27,029 nucleotides of DNA from Candidatus Heimdallarchaeota archaeon LC_2 (lineage in GTDB: Archaea > Asgardarchaeota > Heimdallarchaeia > Heimdallarchaeales > Kariarchaeaceae), in NCBI GenBank assembly GCA_001940725.1, contig MDVR01000136.1, positions 1 through 27,029 of the forward strand, given 5' to 3'. A program made the translations under genes and the position numbers. How positions within the stretch are numbered: the stretch's first letter is position 1; the number at the start of each line of letters is the position of its first letter. A model generated the notes under the pieces. It made no database searches, was not told where the DNA came from, and worked only from the letters and a program-made list of their open reading frames with translations. Positions 15,721-22,854 of this stretch are shown here, piece by piece.

Positions 15721-16410
15721 ATGAAAACAATAGGTCTAATTGGTGGTATGAGTTGGGAATCGTCGTTAGAATATTATAGAATAATTAATGAAGTTGTCAA
15801 GCATAGACTTGGTGGAACTCACTCAGCTCGTAGTATTATGTATTCTGTTAACTTTGAAGAAATTGAGAAATTACAAAATAGTGGAGACTGGGACAGATTA
15901 ACTACAATTATGACAGATGCAGCTCTGAGTTTAGAAAAAGCAGGAGCTGATATTATTGTTATTTGTACTAATACCATGCATAAAGCCGCAGACAAAATTC
16001 AAGAGAAAGTTTCAATACCAATGTTACATATTGTTGATCCAACTGCAAAAAGGATCAAATCAGTTGGAATTAGTAAAATAGGGCTCTTAGGTACTAAATT
16101 CACAATGGAACAGGATTTTTTTAAAGGTAGACTTATTGAAAAACACGGTTTGGAAATTATTTTACCTGATGAAAATGAAAGAAAAGTTATTCATGATATA
16201 ATTTACTCGGAATTAGTTTTGGGAGAAATTAAAGAAGAATCAAGAGAGAAATTTAAATTGATAATAAGCAATCTAAAGAGAAAGGGTGCTGAGGGAGTAA
16301 TATTAGGATGTACAGAAATAGGATTGTTAATTAAAAAAGAAGATGTTGAAATTCCCATATTTGACACTACTGAACTTCATGCAATTGCTGCAGTCGACTT
16401 TGCCTTGTAA
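15721..16410 (+). CDS. Aspartate/glutamate racemase family protein
   Basis: 229 residues, cofactor-independent two-cysteine racemase family (aspartate racemase/YgeA type). Typical opening KTIGLIGGMSWESSLEYYR; first catalytic Cys82 in VICTNTMHK and second Cys197 in GVILGCTEIG, the mirror-related acid/base pair. Family members interconvert L- and D-aspartate, glutamate or other amino acids; the exact substrate cannot be read here. Peptidoglycan is not expected in an archaeon, so a role in amino acid catabolism or D-amino-acid use is more likely. Ends 43 nt before the tRNA fragment. No signal peptide. Confidence 0.92.
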   Translation: MKTIGLIGGMSWESSLEYYRIINEVVKHRLGGTHSARSIMYSVNFEEIEKLQNSGDWDRLTTIMTDAALSLEKAGADIIVICTNTMHKAADKIQEKVSIPMLHIVDPTAKRIKSVGISKIGLLGTKFTMEQDFFKGRLIEKHGLEIILPDENERKVIHDIIYSELVLGEIKEESREKFKLIISNLKRKGAEGVILGCTEIGLLIKKEDVEIPIFDTTELHAIAAVDFAL

Positions 16411-16437
16411 AAATAATAATCTTCATAGAAGTAATTT

Positions 16438-16453
16438 TAAAAAAACAAAAAAA
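16438..16453 (-). terminator. T-rich terminator after the tRNA-Gly 3' fragment
   Basis: On the minus strand the tRNA fragment is followed at once by TTTTTTTGTTTTT, a typical archaeal poly-T stop signal. Its survival suggests this was the end of the original tRNA gene. Confidence 0.5.
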
Positions 16454-16534
16454 TGCACGAGCCGGGATTCGAACCCGGGTTTGACGAAAATTTGGTACAC
16501 AACCAAATCTTTCACGTCCGTGGCAGGGACATAT
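16454..16534 (-). pseudogene. tRNA-Gly(GCC) 3' part (positions 24-73) with a 32-nt variable-loop intron
   Basis: The minus strand reads the end of the D stem, a full anticodon arm with GCC anticodon (16522-16524), variable loop, T arm and 3' acceptor strand with discriminator A. Outside a 32-nt insertion it is identical over 49 nt to the complete gene at 17966-18068. The 5' acceptor strand and the rest of the D arm are missing, and no CTCGTGC complement occurs in the flank, so it cannot form a tRNA by itself. Homology ends sharply at 16534, 4 nt before the TATA box of the endonuclease gene. Most likely the displaced 3' half of the original tRNA gene. A trans-spliced half is possible but no 5' partner is seen. 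Confidence 0.85.
16481..16512 (-). other. BHB intron in the variable loop of the tRNA fragment
   Basis: 32 nt, absent from the complete gene. On the minus strand a 4-bp central helix forms between exon GACG and intron CGTC, flanked by two 3-nt bulges (TGA and AAA), with a 10-bp inner helix (AAGATTTGGT with ACCAAATTTT) and a TGTGT loop. Cutting after the second base of each bulge and joining gives GGACGTGACCCGGG, exactly the uninterrupted copy. This is a canonical archaeal tRNA intron at about position 45/46. Confidence 0.88.
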
Positions 16535-16538
16535 TTTG

Positions 16539-16546
16539 TTTATATA
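16539..16546 (+). promoter_or_regulatory. TATA box of the endonuclease gene
   Basis: TTTATATA centred about 30 nt before the ATG at 16573 and only 4 nt from the end of the tRNA fragment. Supports this ATG as start and a leaderless message, and shows how compact the element is. Confidence 0.55.
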
Positions 16547-16572
16547 GATTTCAGAACTTTATATATTTAGAA

Positions 16573-17946
16573 ATGAATTTAGAGGATGAATTTGAAGATG
16601 AATATCAAAATTTTACTTCAAAAAAGAGGAAAACACTCTATTTGGATCAAGAAACTGATGAACGTTTAATTGATGAAATTGAATTACTAGGTGATGATTT
16701 GGATAATCCTCTAGAAATTAGAGATTCACTACCTGATGAATCAAATTCAAAAATGGGGAAACGATGGAATGAAGATGAAATAGATTTCGTTCAAAGTAAC
16801 TATTTGAACAAGACTGATGAGGAAATAGGTTTAGTCTTACATAGAAGTACACAATCTGTTGAGACAAAAAGAAAGCGATTAGGATTTACTATTCTAAATT
16901 CAGAATACGATTTTTATGGCAATAAGATGCCATCAAACATGAATAAAAAGTGGAAAACTTCAGATACGATATTTCTCATAAATAATTATCAAACGATGAA
17001 TGATGAAGAAATTGCAAATCAAATTCAAAGATCTCCAAGGGCTGTTTCAACAAAGCGTTTGTTATTAGGATTGAAGAAAAATAATTTGAACATAAAGAAT
17101 TTAAATGATATTTCTGACAAACCAGTTTTGGTAGAATCTACAAAAACTGTGATTTTAAAAACCCATGGTGCATCTAGTGCACAACGAAAGTGGTCAAGTG
17201 AAGAAATAAAATACATCAAAAATAATTATTTAATCGTTGATGATATGACACTTGGACAAACTATTGGTAAGTCTTCAAGGTCAATTGCAAATAAAAGAAG
17301 AGAATTAAATTTATACCGTAGAGATCCTGAAATAAATAAACGGAAAAATATTGATAAATCATTTTTTAAAACCTGGACCAGAGAATCTGCTTATGTAACA
17401 GGTTACATTCAAGGAGATGGTAGTCTAGAACCCAAATTTCGACACTTTGCTATCCATTCAAAAGACAAGCAGATTATTAAAGATATAAAATCTGCAATGC
17501 AAAGCCAACATAAAATTGGAAAATATAATACTAGTAAAGGTGAAACAATGTATCGATTAGCTATAAGCATTCGGGAAATGTATGAAGATTTAGTTAATTT
17601 AGGATTGGTTCCCAACAAATTTGACAAACTAGAGTTTCCATCAATACCGCAAGATAGATTTTGGGATTATATCAGAGGTTATTTTGATAGTGATGGTGGT
17701 GTTGCTAAAAACGTTGAAAGCGTATCATTTTATAGTTCTAGCCGATCTTTCTTGAATAGACTTCAAATTGAATTTTATAAACGCGAGATAGACTCAACTC
17801 TTGATCCTCCAAAATCAAATAATGTTAGTGTTCTTAGGATTATATCTGGTCAAATGGGAAAAGAACAATTTTACAAGAATTTATATGATGGAGAGACCTT
17901 GAGCTTAAAACGGAAAAAGAAACGATTTGAGGATAAATTTAATTGA
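16573..17946 (+). CDS. LAGLIDADG homing endonuclease with three Myb-like repeats
   Basis: 457 residues. After an acidic N-terminus there are three tandem Myb/SANT-like helix-turn-helix repeats with Trp at residues 65, 127 and 207 (KRWNEDEIDFVQSNYLN, KKWKTSDTIFLINNYQT, RKWSSEEIKYIKNNYLI), each ending in a lysine/arginine-rich recognition helix (SVETKRKRLGF, AVSTKRLLLGL, SIANKRRELNL). The C-terminal nuclease has two LAGLIDADG motifs: YVTGYIQGDGSL (Asp282) and YIRGYFDSDGGV (Asp374), so it should act as a monomer cutting double-stranded DNA. The frame is open upstream through the tRNA fragment to an ATG at 16453, but that part is antisense tRNA and I reject it. Both motifs are intact with no frameshift, so probably active. 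Target likely the tRNA-Gly gene (inference). Confidence 0.9.
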   Translation: MNLEDEFEDEYQNFTSKKRKTLYLDQETDERLIDEIELLGDDLDNPLEIRDSLPDESNSKMGKRWNEDEIDFVQSNYLNKTDEEIGLVLHRSTQSVETKRKRLGFTILNSEYDFYGNKMPSNMNKKWKTSDTIFLINNYQTMNDEEIANQIQRSPRAVSTKRLLLGLKKNNLNIKNLNDISDKPVLVESTKTVILKTHGASSAQRKWSSEEIKYIKNNYLIVDDMTLGQTIGKSSRSIANKRRELNLYRRDPEINKRKNIDKSFFKTWTRESAYVTGYIQGDGSLEPKFRHFAIHSKDKQIIKDIKSAMQSQHKIGKYNTSKGETMYRLAISIREMYEDLVNLGLVPNKFDKLEFPSIPQDRFWDYIRGYFDSDGGVAKNVESVSFYSSSRSFLNRLQIEFYKREIDSTLDPPKSNNVSVLRIISGQMGKEQFYKNLYDGETLSLKRKKKRFEDKFN

Positions 17947-17950
17947 TCTA

Positions 17951-17965
17951 AAGAATAAAAATGAA
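17951..17965 (-). terminator. T-rich terminator of tRNA-Gly
   Basis: Directly after the tRNA 3' end the minus strand reads TTCATTTTTATTCTT, a T-rich archaeal termination signal. It lies in the 19-nt gap between the tRNA and the stop codon of the endonuclease gene. Confidence 0.5.
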
Positions 17966-18068
17966 TGCACGAGCCGGGATTCGAACCCGGGTCACGTCCG
18001 TGGCAGGGACATATACTACCATTGCACTAGAAAGTGAACACGACACAATCTATCTATACTACTCGTGC
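17966..18068 (-). tRNA. tRNA-Gly(GCC) with a 32-nt D-loop intron
   Basis: Complete cloverleaf on the minus strand. Acceptor GCACGAG pairs with CTCGTGC, discriminator A, no encoded CCA. D stem GTAT/GTAT (two G-U pairs), mature D loop AGTGGTA after splicing. Anticodon arm TGTCC-CTGCCAC-GGACG with anticodon GCC at 18002-18004. Four-base variable loop TGAC. T arm CCGGG-TTCGAAT-CCCGG. The precursor is 103 nt and the mature form 71 nt, normal for tRNA-Gly. The minus-strand TATA at 18091-18100 and a T-rich terminator complete the gene. Unlike the partial copy at 16454, it has no variable-loop intron. Confidence 0.93.
18022..18053 (-). other. BHB intron in the D loop of tRNA-Gly
   Basis: 32 nt between positions 15 and 16. 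The central helix forms between exon GTAT and intron GTGC (one G-C, one A-U, two G-U pairs), with 3-nt bulges AGA and AAT and an inner helix TAGA/TCTA. Cutting after the second base of each bulge leaves the standard AGTGGTA loop. The helix is weaker than that of the variable-loop intron, but the position and length agree. Confidence 0.75.
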
Positions 18069-18090
18069 ATTATTTTTGAAAATCCTTCGC

Positions 18091-18100
18091 GATAAAATTC
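18091..18100 (-). promoter_or_regulatory. TATA box of tRNA-Gly
   Basis: GAATTTTATC on the minus strand, centred about 28 nt before the tRNA 5' end at 18068. Confidence 0.5.
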
Positions 18101-18257
18101 TTGAAGGATATTCTGCCAATTTCAAGTACATAAGGCATTTTAAAACTTAATCGATAGTATCGTGAGAAGATAGATTGATATTGATTTTCAGTTTAATTCA
18201 TTAGTCTATAATTTTCTGAAGCAAAATATTATGTATTAGTTTGTTCTGGATCATTTA

Positions 18258-18449
18258 TTGATTTCAATTGATAGTGAGGGTGAGGTATCAATTGTTGATA
18301 AGACACTACAAGAGCAACCAAATGAAGATATAGAAAATGAAAAAGATGATTTTTTCGAGATTGCTGCTTGGCAATGGATAATGATAATATTTGGAATCCT
18401 ATTAGTCTTTATTCTGATTAATGCATCTTTTGCCAATTATAAGTATTAA
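18258..18449 (+). CDS. Small acidic protein with a C-terminal transmembrane anchor
   Basis: 63 residues from a TTG at 18258; function unknown. Residues 1-37 are acidic and polar (SEGEVSIVDKTLQEQPNEDI). Residues about 38-57 form one transmembrane helix (AAWQWIMIIFGILLVFILIN), leaving a short polar end (ASFANYKY), so it looks tail-anchored with the acidic part in the cytosol. No ATG or clear ribosome-binding site supports the start, and the opposite strand also has a short open frame. The strict hydrophobic pattern argues for a real gene. It lies between the tRNA and a membrane-anchored sugar dehydrogenase. Confidence 0.5.
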   Translation: MISIDSEGEVSIVDKTLQEQPNEDIENEKDDFFEIAAWQWIMIIFGILLVFILINASFANYKY

Positions 18450-18589
18450 GAAATTTTACAGGTCTAGATAAAGTACCAAAACAAGGCAAAATTAATTCTT
18501 CAAGAAGAGATTAACATCCAGTATAATTTTTACATAAAAATTATTTGTGCATCAATCCTAATTTATTCTGAAGGTAGATTTGTCTTAAT

Positions 18590-19795
18590 ATGAGAAGAAA
18601 GAAAGTTGTAGTACCTGCCTTGATTATTTTGACATTAGGGGCTTTTATTATCATACCATACTTTCCTTTATACTTTGGTGATCTGGGAACAATCATAGAC
18701 GATTATGATTTAGTACCCGCATTTGGAGATTTGACATTTGTTAACCCAGTTGATATACAGTTTGTAATCAGCAGTTCTTCTCAAGTTCCAATTTATCGGG
18801 TTTTCATTGTTGAACAAAAAGGGCTTATTTATGAAATTTTGAACTACAATTCATCGAATCCAATAAAATCAAAGTTTTTAGATATTCAAGATATTCTTTC
18901 ATCTGGTGGTGAAAAGGGTCTATTAGGACTGGCATTTGATCCTAATTACGCAATTAACGGTTATTTCTATGTTGATTATACTGCATCTTCCCCTCTACGA
19001 ACTGTAATTTCACGATTTACTGTCGAGACACCATTCGATGGATTACCCATAACTAATTCTGAAAAAGTAATTTTAGAAGTTAATCAACCATATGAAAATC
19101 ATAATGCAGGTCAAATTATATTTGGACTTGATAACTATCTCTATATAACTTTGGGAGATGGTGGTCTAGCCAATGATCCTGATGAAAACGGGCAAAATAG
19201 GAAAACATTGTTAGGATCTATTCTTCGAATTGATGTCAACGTCTCAGAGAATTTAGATTATATCATTCCTGAAGACAATCCATTTTATAAAAATACAAAT
19301 GGATATCGTGAGGAAATCTATGCGTATGGGTTTAGAAATCCTTGGAGGATAAGTCAGGATTCTGAAACCGGATATATCTATGTTGGGGATGTCGGGCAAA
19401 ATCGGATAGAAGAGATCAATGTGATCACATCTGATGAAATAGGTAAGAACTATGGCTGGGATAAAAAAGAGGGTAGAGATTGTTTCCTATCTGTTAGCTG
19501 TAGTGGTGATTATGTTGATCCAATTGCTCATTATTCACATTCTGAAGGTATTTCGGTAACCGGTGGTTATGTTTATCAAGGAGAAGAATTAAACGATTTA
19601 AATGGATTTTATATTTATGGTGATTATATATCTGGTAAAATTTGGGCGTTGAAGTATGACGGTTCTCAGGTCATAGATGATAAATTTGTGTTACAATATG
19701 AAATTAGGATATCCACTTTTGGTATAAATTGGAATGGGGATTTACTTGTTGCTGATTACAGTGGTGGAGTCATTTATACTCTGATTAATGTTTAA
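18590..19795 (+). CDS. PQQ-dependent-type sugar dehydrogenase (glucose/sorbosone dehydrogenase family)
   Basis: 401 residues. Residues 5-30 are an uncleaved signal or anchor helix (VVVPALIILTLGAFIIIPYF), putting the enzyme outside the membrane. The rest is the six-bladed propeller of the soluble glucose/aldose sugar dehydrogenase family: GLLGLAFDPNYAINGYFYVD, NHNAGQIIFGLDNYLYITLG then DGG, IYAYGFRNPWRISQD, IYVGDVGQNRIEEINV, NYGWDKKEGRD, SVTGGYVYQGEELNDLNG. The conserved His of the HNAGQ motif and the Arg in FRNPWR fit the PQQ site. It probably oxidises aldoses and passes electrons to the membrane; PQQ synthesis genes are not in the window, so the cofactor may be imported. Two Cys (DCFLSVSC) could form a disulfide. 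Converges with the FAD/Fe-S gene. Confidence 0.9.
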   Translation: MRRKKVVVPALIILTLGAFIIIPYFPLYFGDLGTIIDDYDLVPAFGDLTFVNPVDIQFVISSSSQVPIYRVFIVEQKGLIYEILNYNSSNPIKSKFLDIQDILSSGGEKGLLGLAFDPNYAINGYFYVDYTASSPLRTVISRFTVETPFDGLPITNSEKVILEVNQPYENHNAGQIIFGLDNYLYITLGDGGLANDPDENGQNRKTLLGSILRIDVNVSENLDYIIPEDNPFYKNTNGYREEIYAYGFRNPWRISQDSETGYIYVGDVGQNRIEEINVITSDEIGKNYGWDKKEGRDCFLSVSCSGDYVDPIAHYSHSEGISVTGGYVYQGEELNDLNGFYIYGDYISGKIWALKYDGSQVIDDKFVLQYEIRISTFGINWNGDLLVADYSGGVIYTLINV

Positions 19796-19820
19796 TGATA
19801 TATCTCTTAGCAAATAAAAT

Positions 19821-22739
19821 TTACGTGTCATTTAGATCGCCATAACTCAAAGCAAGAATTTCAACAGGATGTAATGTTTCTTTATCAGTTCCATGCTCCA
19901 TTTGGAGTGTGCATGTCGGACAATCAGTTACACCTTTCTGAATTTCATCAGACTTCAACTCTCCAAATAACCCTTCACCAATCTCCATTGACGCAACATA
20001 ATTATCTTTCTTATACCCCCATGACCCACATATACCGCAACAACCTTGGTTAATCTTTTTCACTTTTACTTCTGGTACCATCTCAAGTAAAGTAGTTGAC
20101 GCATATTTGGCCTCGTTTTGAACTCGTAAATGGCATGGAGTGTGATATCCAACTGAAAGATCAACTGCCTTAAAATTCTCATTCAGTAGACCTTCCTTTT
20201 TTAATTTTAGTAGATATTCACTAAAATGGTATGTTACGTCTGATATCCTTTGAGTTTCCTCAGTTCCAAGTAGATCTTTCCATTCTTCTTTTAGAGACAA
20301 ACCACAAGATGAACAGGTAACGATAATATCATACCCTTGTTCTACATAAGGCATAAATCTCTGTATTGAATAATTTATGTATTTCTTAGCTCGTTTAACA
20401 TTGCCATATGAGAACATTGGTAATCCACTGCATTTCTGGTCCGGTACGACAACCTCAATATTATTGGCTTCAAGAACTTTGATAAGAGATTTACCAATGT
20501 TTGGGTTTGTCCTATTGGCAGTACATCCGACAAAATAAGCTACTTTTCTAACACTCTCTGTTAATTTTGGAGGTCGATTACGTAGGTAATCTTTTCTGTA
20601 CCATTTAATGAAGGATTTCCTAGCAAATTGAGGTAATTTACGATGCCTCGTGATTTTAACAGTTTTTTCACTCATCCACCTTGAAAATCGAGTATTCATG
20701 AACCAGTTAGTGATAAAAGAAATTGGACTTAAGATTCGTCCGACTGTGTAAACGGAACCTAGAAGGTACTCATTTGTTGGTTGACCATCTTTTTCAACAA
20801 TTTCTGCTTTGAACTCTAATGCAATTTTGGGAATATTTACTGCAGCTGGACAGTCAATGGTACAAGATTGACAGGTTGTACAATTGAATATGAGCTCTTT
20901 CATGATTGGCGAACTTAATGCGACGTTCTTATCAATTCTTCCTGAAATCACCGATCGCAAAATATTTGCTTTTGCTCTTGGGGTCGCGGTTTCTTTTTTA
21001 CTTGATTTATACACCGGGCACATGTTGACTGTGTTTGATAAAGATGTACATCTACTACACCCATTGCACATCTCAATTTCATTTTCCCATTCTTTGTTTT
21101 GAAAATGGAGTAATAATCCTTTATCGTGGTCTTCCACATATTCATAATTCTCGTCATATCTAAGATTTTTAGTGATCGGATCCTCTGTTATCTTTATTTC
21201 GGGATTTAGAATTTTCTTATAGTCAAATACATTTTTTACTCTAACAAGTAAATTATACATCTCATCTCCATATAGTTCTCTGATGTATATGCTTCTAACC
21301 CGTCCATCTCCATGTTCACCAGACATTGTTCCATTTAATGATTTAGCCTTTGTAAATGAAGCTTCTGACACTGTAACCATTGCTTCAATGTTTTCTTTTT
21401 TCTTTAAATCGATTAATGGTCTAATATGCACCAAGCCCTTACCGGCATGACCATACATTGCAAATGGAACTCCATTGTTTTCCATTACAAGAATCATATC
21501 TTCAAGATACTCTGGTAGGTGTTTTGGGGGAACTGAGGCATCTTCTATCACGGGGACAATTTTCCTGCCTTTATCATTTACTTGACCAAGAAGCGGAAGT
21601 GCAAGTTTTCTTATGGTCCAGTAATTCAATAATTGTGCATCAGTTTTTGCAATTTCTGACTTAAATGCCAATTCAGTTTCTTGAGTTAGCTTCGAATTTA
21701 ACTGGTTAATCTCATTTTCGATTTTGTCTATATCATCTCCATCAAACTCTATCCCCAGCATATATTCCATATCATCTGGGATGTCTGCTGTTAATTTTTC
21801 TTCTCTTGTTTTCAACACTTCCATTAGTCGATAATCAAGCACCTCTACTGCTGAGGAACCCATTTGTACAGCTTCGTAAGTAGCTTTACCCATATTAATT
21901 GCATTTTTGAAATAAGCAATTAACATCATTGAATGCTTGGGCTTTGGTAATACCCTCATTTTAATTTCAATAATTGTACCTAAAGTCCCTTCACTGCCAA
22001 CAAATAGGCGTGTTAGATTAATACTTTCCTCTTTAATAACACCTCGCAATTCATATCCTGCAATATTATAATTAACAGCTGGGTAACTCTTATCAATTAG
22101 CTCTATATTATTTCTTACAATTTGCTCTATCTCCCTGTAAATCTTACCCTCTAAGGTTTCAGATTTAGTAATTTTAAGATAGTTAGGATCGTCAAGTTTG
22201 TATTCCTGTGTCGTTATTAACTCTCCATTAGCTAAAACAACGGTTAAACTCTCAGTATAGTCTGCCATTAGACCATATTTCGCGGAATGTGAACCCCCTG
22301 CATTTGTTCCAATATTTCCTCCAATTGAACAATATTCAGCAGATGCAGGATCAGGGGGTAAAAATAAATTGTGATTAGCCAATTCTTGTTGTATCAAAGC
22401 CAATTTTCTACCAGGTTGTACTTTGAAATAATTATTTTCTAGATCTAACTCAATCATTTCATTCATATGAGTTGTAAAATCCATGACAACACCTTCTCCG
22501 ATAGAAGCACCAATTAATCCTGCTCCTCCGCCTCTAGGATGGATTGGCAAATTATTTGCATAACAATATTTTACCACATTAATAACATCCTGTATGGATT
22601 TGGGGGTTACAATCGCTATTGGGACAACTTGGTACATCGATGCATCAGTGGACCAGAGATTCCTTGAAATCTCATCAGTGTAAACCTCTCCTTCAATTTT
22701 ACCTGATAGGGATTCTTGAATCAGTGATGGGCTCCGCAA
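19821..22739 (-). CDS. FAD/Fe-S D-lactate (glycolate)-type dehydrogenase, GlcD-GlpC fusion
   Basis: 972 residues, the size of fused D-lactate dehydrogenases. Residues about 35-180 are the FAD-binding domain (LPIHPRGGGAGLIGASIGEG, SIGGNIGTNAGGSHSAKYGL); 240-500 the FAD-oxidase C domain (YGHAGKGLVHIRPL, SGEHGDGRVRSIYI). Near 560 and 618 are two Cys clusters (CNGCSRCTSLSNTVNMCPV and CTTCQSCTIDCPA), a 2[4Fe-4S] ferredoxin-like domain. From 735 on are two CCG domains (FVGCTANRTNPN, VTCSSCGLSLKEEW, TPCHLRVQ, INQGCCGICGSWG). It oxidises a 2-hydroxy acid, probably D-lactate, and feeds electrons through the clusters to a membrane carrier or partner. TTG start at 22739 because the first homologous motif lies a few codons on and no other start fits. 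Substrate not certain. Confidence 0.93.
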   Translation of the reverse strand: MRSPSLIQESLSGKIEGEVYTDEISRNLWSTDASMYQVVPIAIVTPKSIQDVINVVKYCYANNLPIHPRGGGAGLIGASIGEGVVMDFTTHMNEMIELDLENNYFKVQPGRKLALIQQELANHNLFLPPDPASAEYCSIGGNIGTNAGGSHSAKYGLMADYTESLTVVLANGELITTQEYKLDDPNYLKITKSETLEGKIYREIEQIVRNNIELIDKSYPAVNYNIAGYELRGVIKEESINLTRLFVGSEGTLGTIIEIKMRVLPKPKHSMMLIAYFKNAINMGKATYEAVQMGSSAVEVLDYRLMEVLKTREEKLTADIPDDMEYMLGIEFDGDDIDKIENEINQLNSKLTQETELAFKSEIAKTDAQLLNYWTIRKLALPLLGQVNDKGRKIVPVIEDASVPPKHLPEYLEDMILVMENNGVPFAMYGHAGKGLVHIRPLIDLKKKENIEAMVTVSEASFTKAKSLNGTMSGEHGDGRVRSIYIRELYGDEMYNLLVRVKNVFDYKKILNPEIKITEDPITKNLRYDENYEYVEDHDKGLLLHFQNKEWENEIEMCNGCSRCTSLSNTVNMCPVYKSSKKETATPRAKANILRSVISGRIDKNVALSSPIMKELIFNCTTCQSCTIDCPAAVNIPKIALEFKAEIVEKDGQPTNEYLLGSVYTVGRILSPISFITNWFMNTRFSRWMSEKTVKITRHRKLPQFARKSFIKWYRKDYLRNRPPKLTESVRKVAYFVGCTANRTNPNIGKSLIKVLEANNIEVVVPDQKCSGLPMFSYGNVKRAKKYINYSIQRFMPYVEQGYDIIVTCSSCGLSLKEEWKDLLGTEETQRISDVTYHFSEYLLKLKKEGLLNENFKAVDLSVGYHTPCHLRVQNEAKYASTTLLEMVPEVKVKKINQGCCGICGSWGYKKDNYVASMEIGEGLFGELKSDEIQKGVTDCPTCTLQMEHGTDKETLHPVEILALSYGDLNDT

Positions 22740-22854
22740 ATTAAAACTGAATTTTAAGTAATTATTTCAATCCTTTCAGTTATGTATGGATTAACTTCAA
22801 ATTGAATGATCCATAAACTTCATTAGTTGAAATTTATCTGTGGGCAATATTATC

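Larger units (their letters stand above)
16454..18014. mobile_element. Putative tRNA-targeting homing element bounded by duplicated tRNA 3' halves
   Basis: Two copies of tRNA-Gly positions 24-73 in the same orientation (16454-16534 and 17966-18014) bracket 1,431 bp that hold only a promoter and one LAGLIDADG endonuclease gene on the opposite strand. If the left copy is the original 3' half, the inserted unit is 16535-18014: the endonuclease gene plus a replacement 3' half that rebuilds the tRNA. No integrase, transposase or other ORF lies between the repeats. Duplicating the 3' end of a target tRNA is the known tactic of integrase-borne islands; here an endonuclease gene appears in that place. 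Boundaries are seen, mechanism is inferred. Confidence 0.65.

Noticed and set aside
16453..16572. In-frame extension of the endonuclease through the tRNA fragment (starting MHEPGFEPGF)
   Set aside because: This is antisense tRNA sequence, a common false N-terminus; the TATA box at 16539 lies inside it and points to the ATG at 16573.
16454..18068. Split or permuted tRNA gene
   Set aside because: The tRNA at 17966-18068 is complete on its own, order is not permuted, and the partial copy lacks the D-arm sequence needed to accept the 5' half by a BHB.
16454..18068. Integrase-type genomic island at a tRNA
   Set aside because: The repeats suggest it, but no integrase, recombinase or phage gene lies between or near them; only the endonuclease gene is present.
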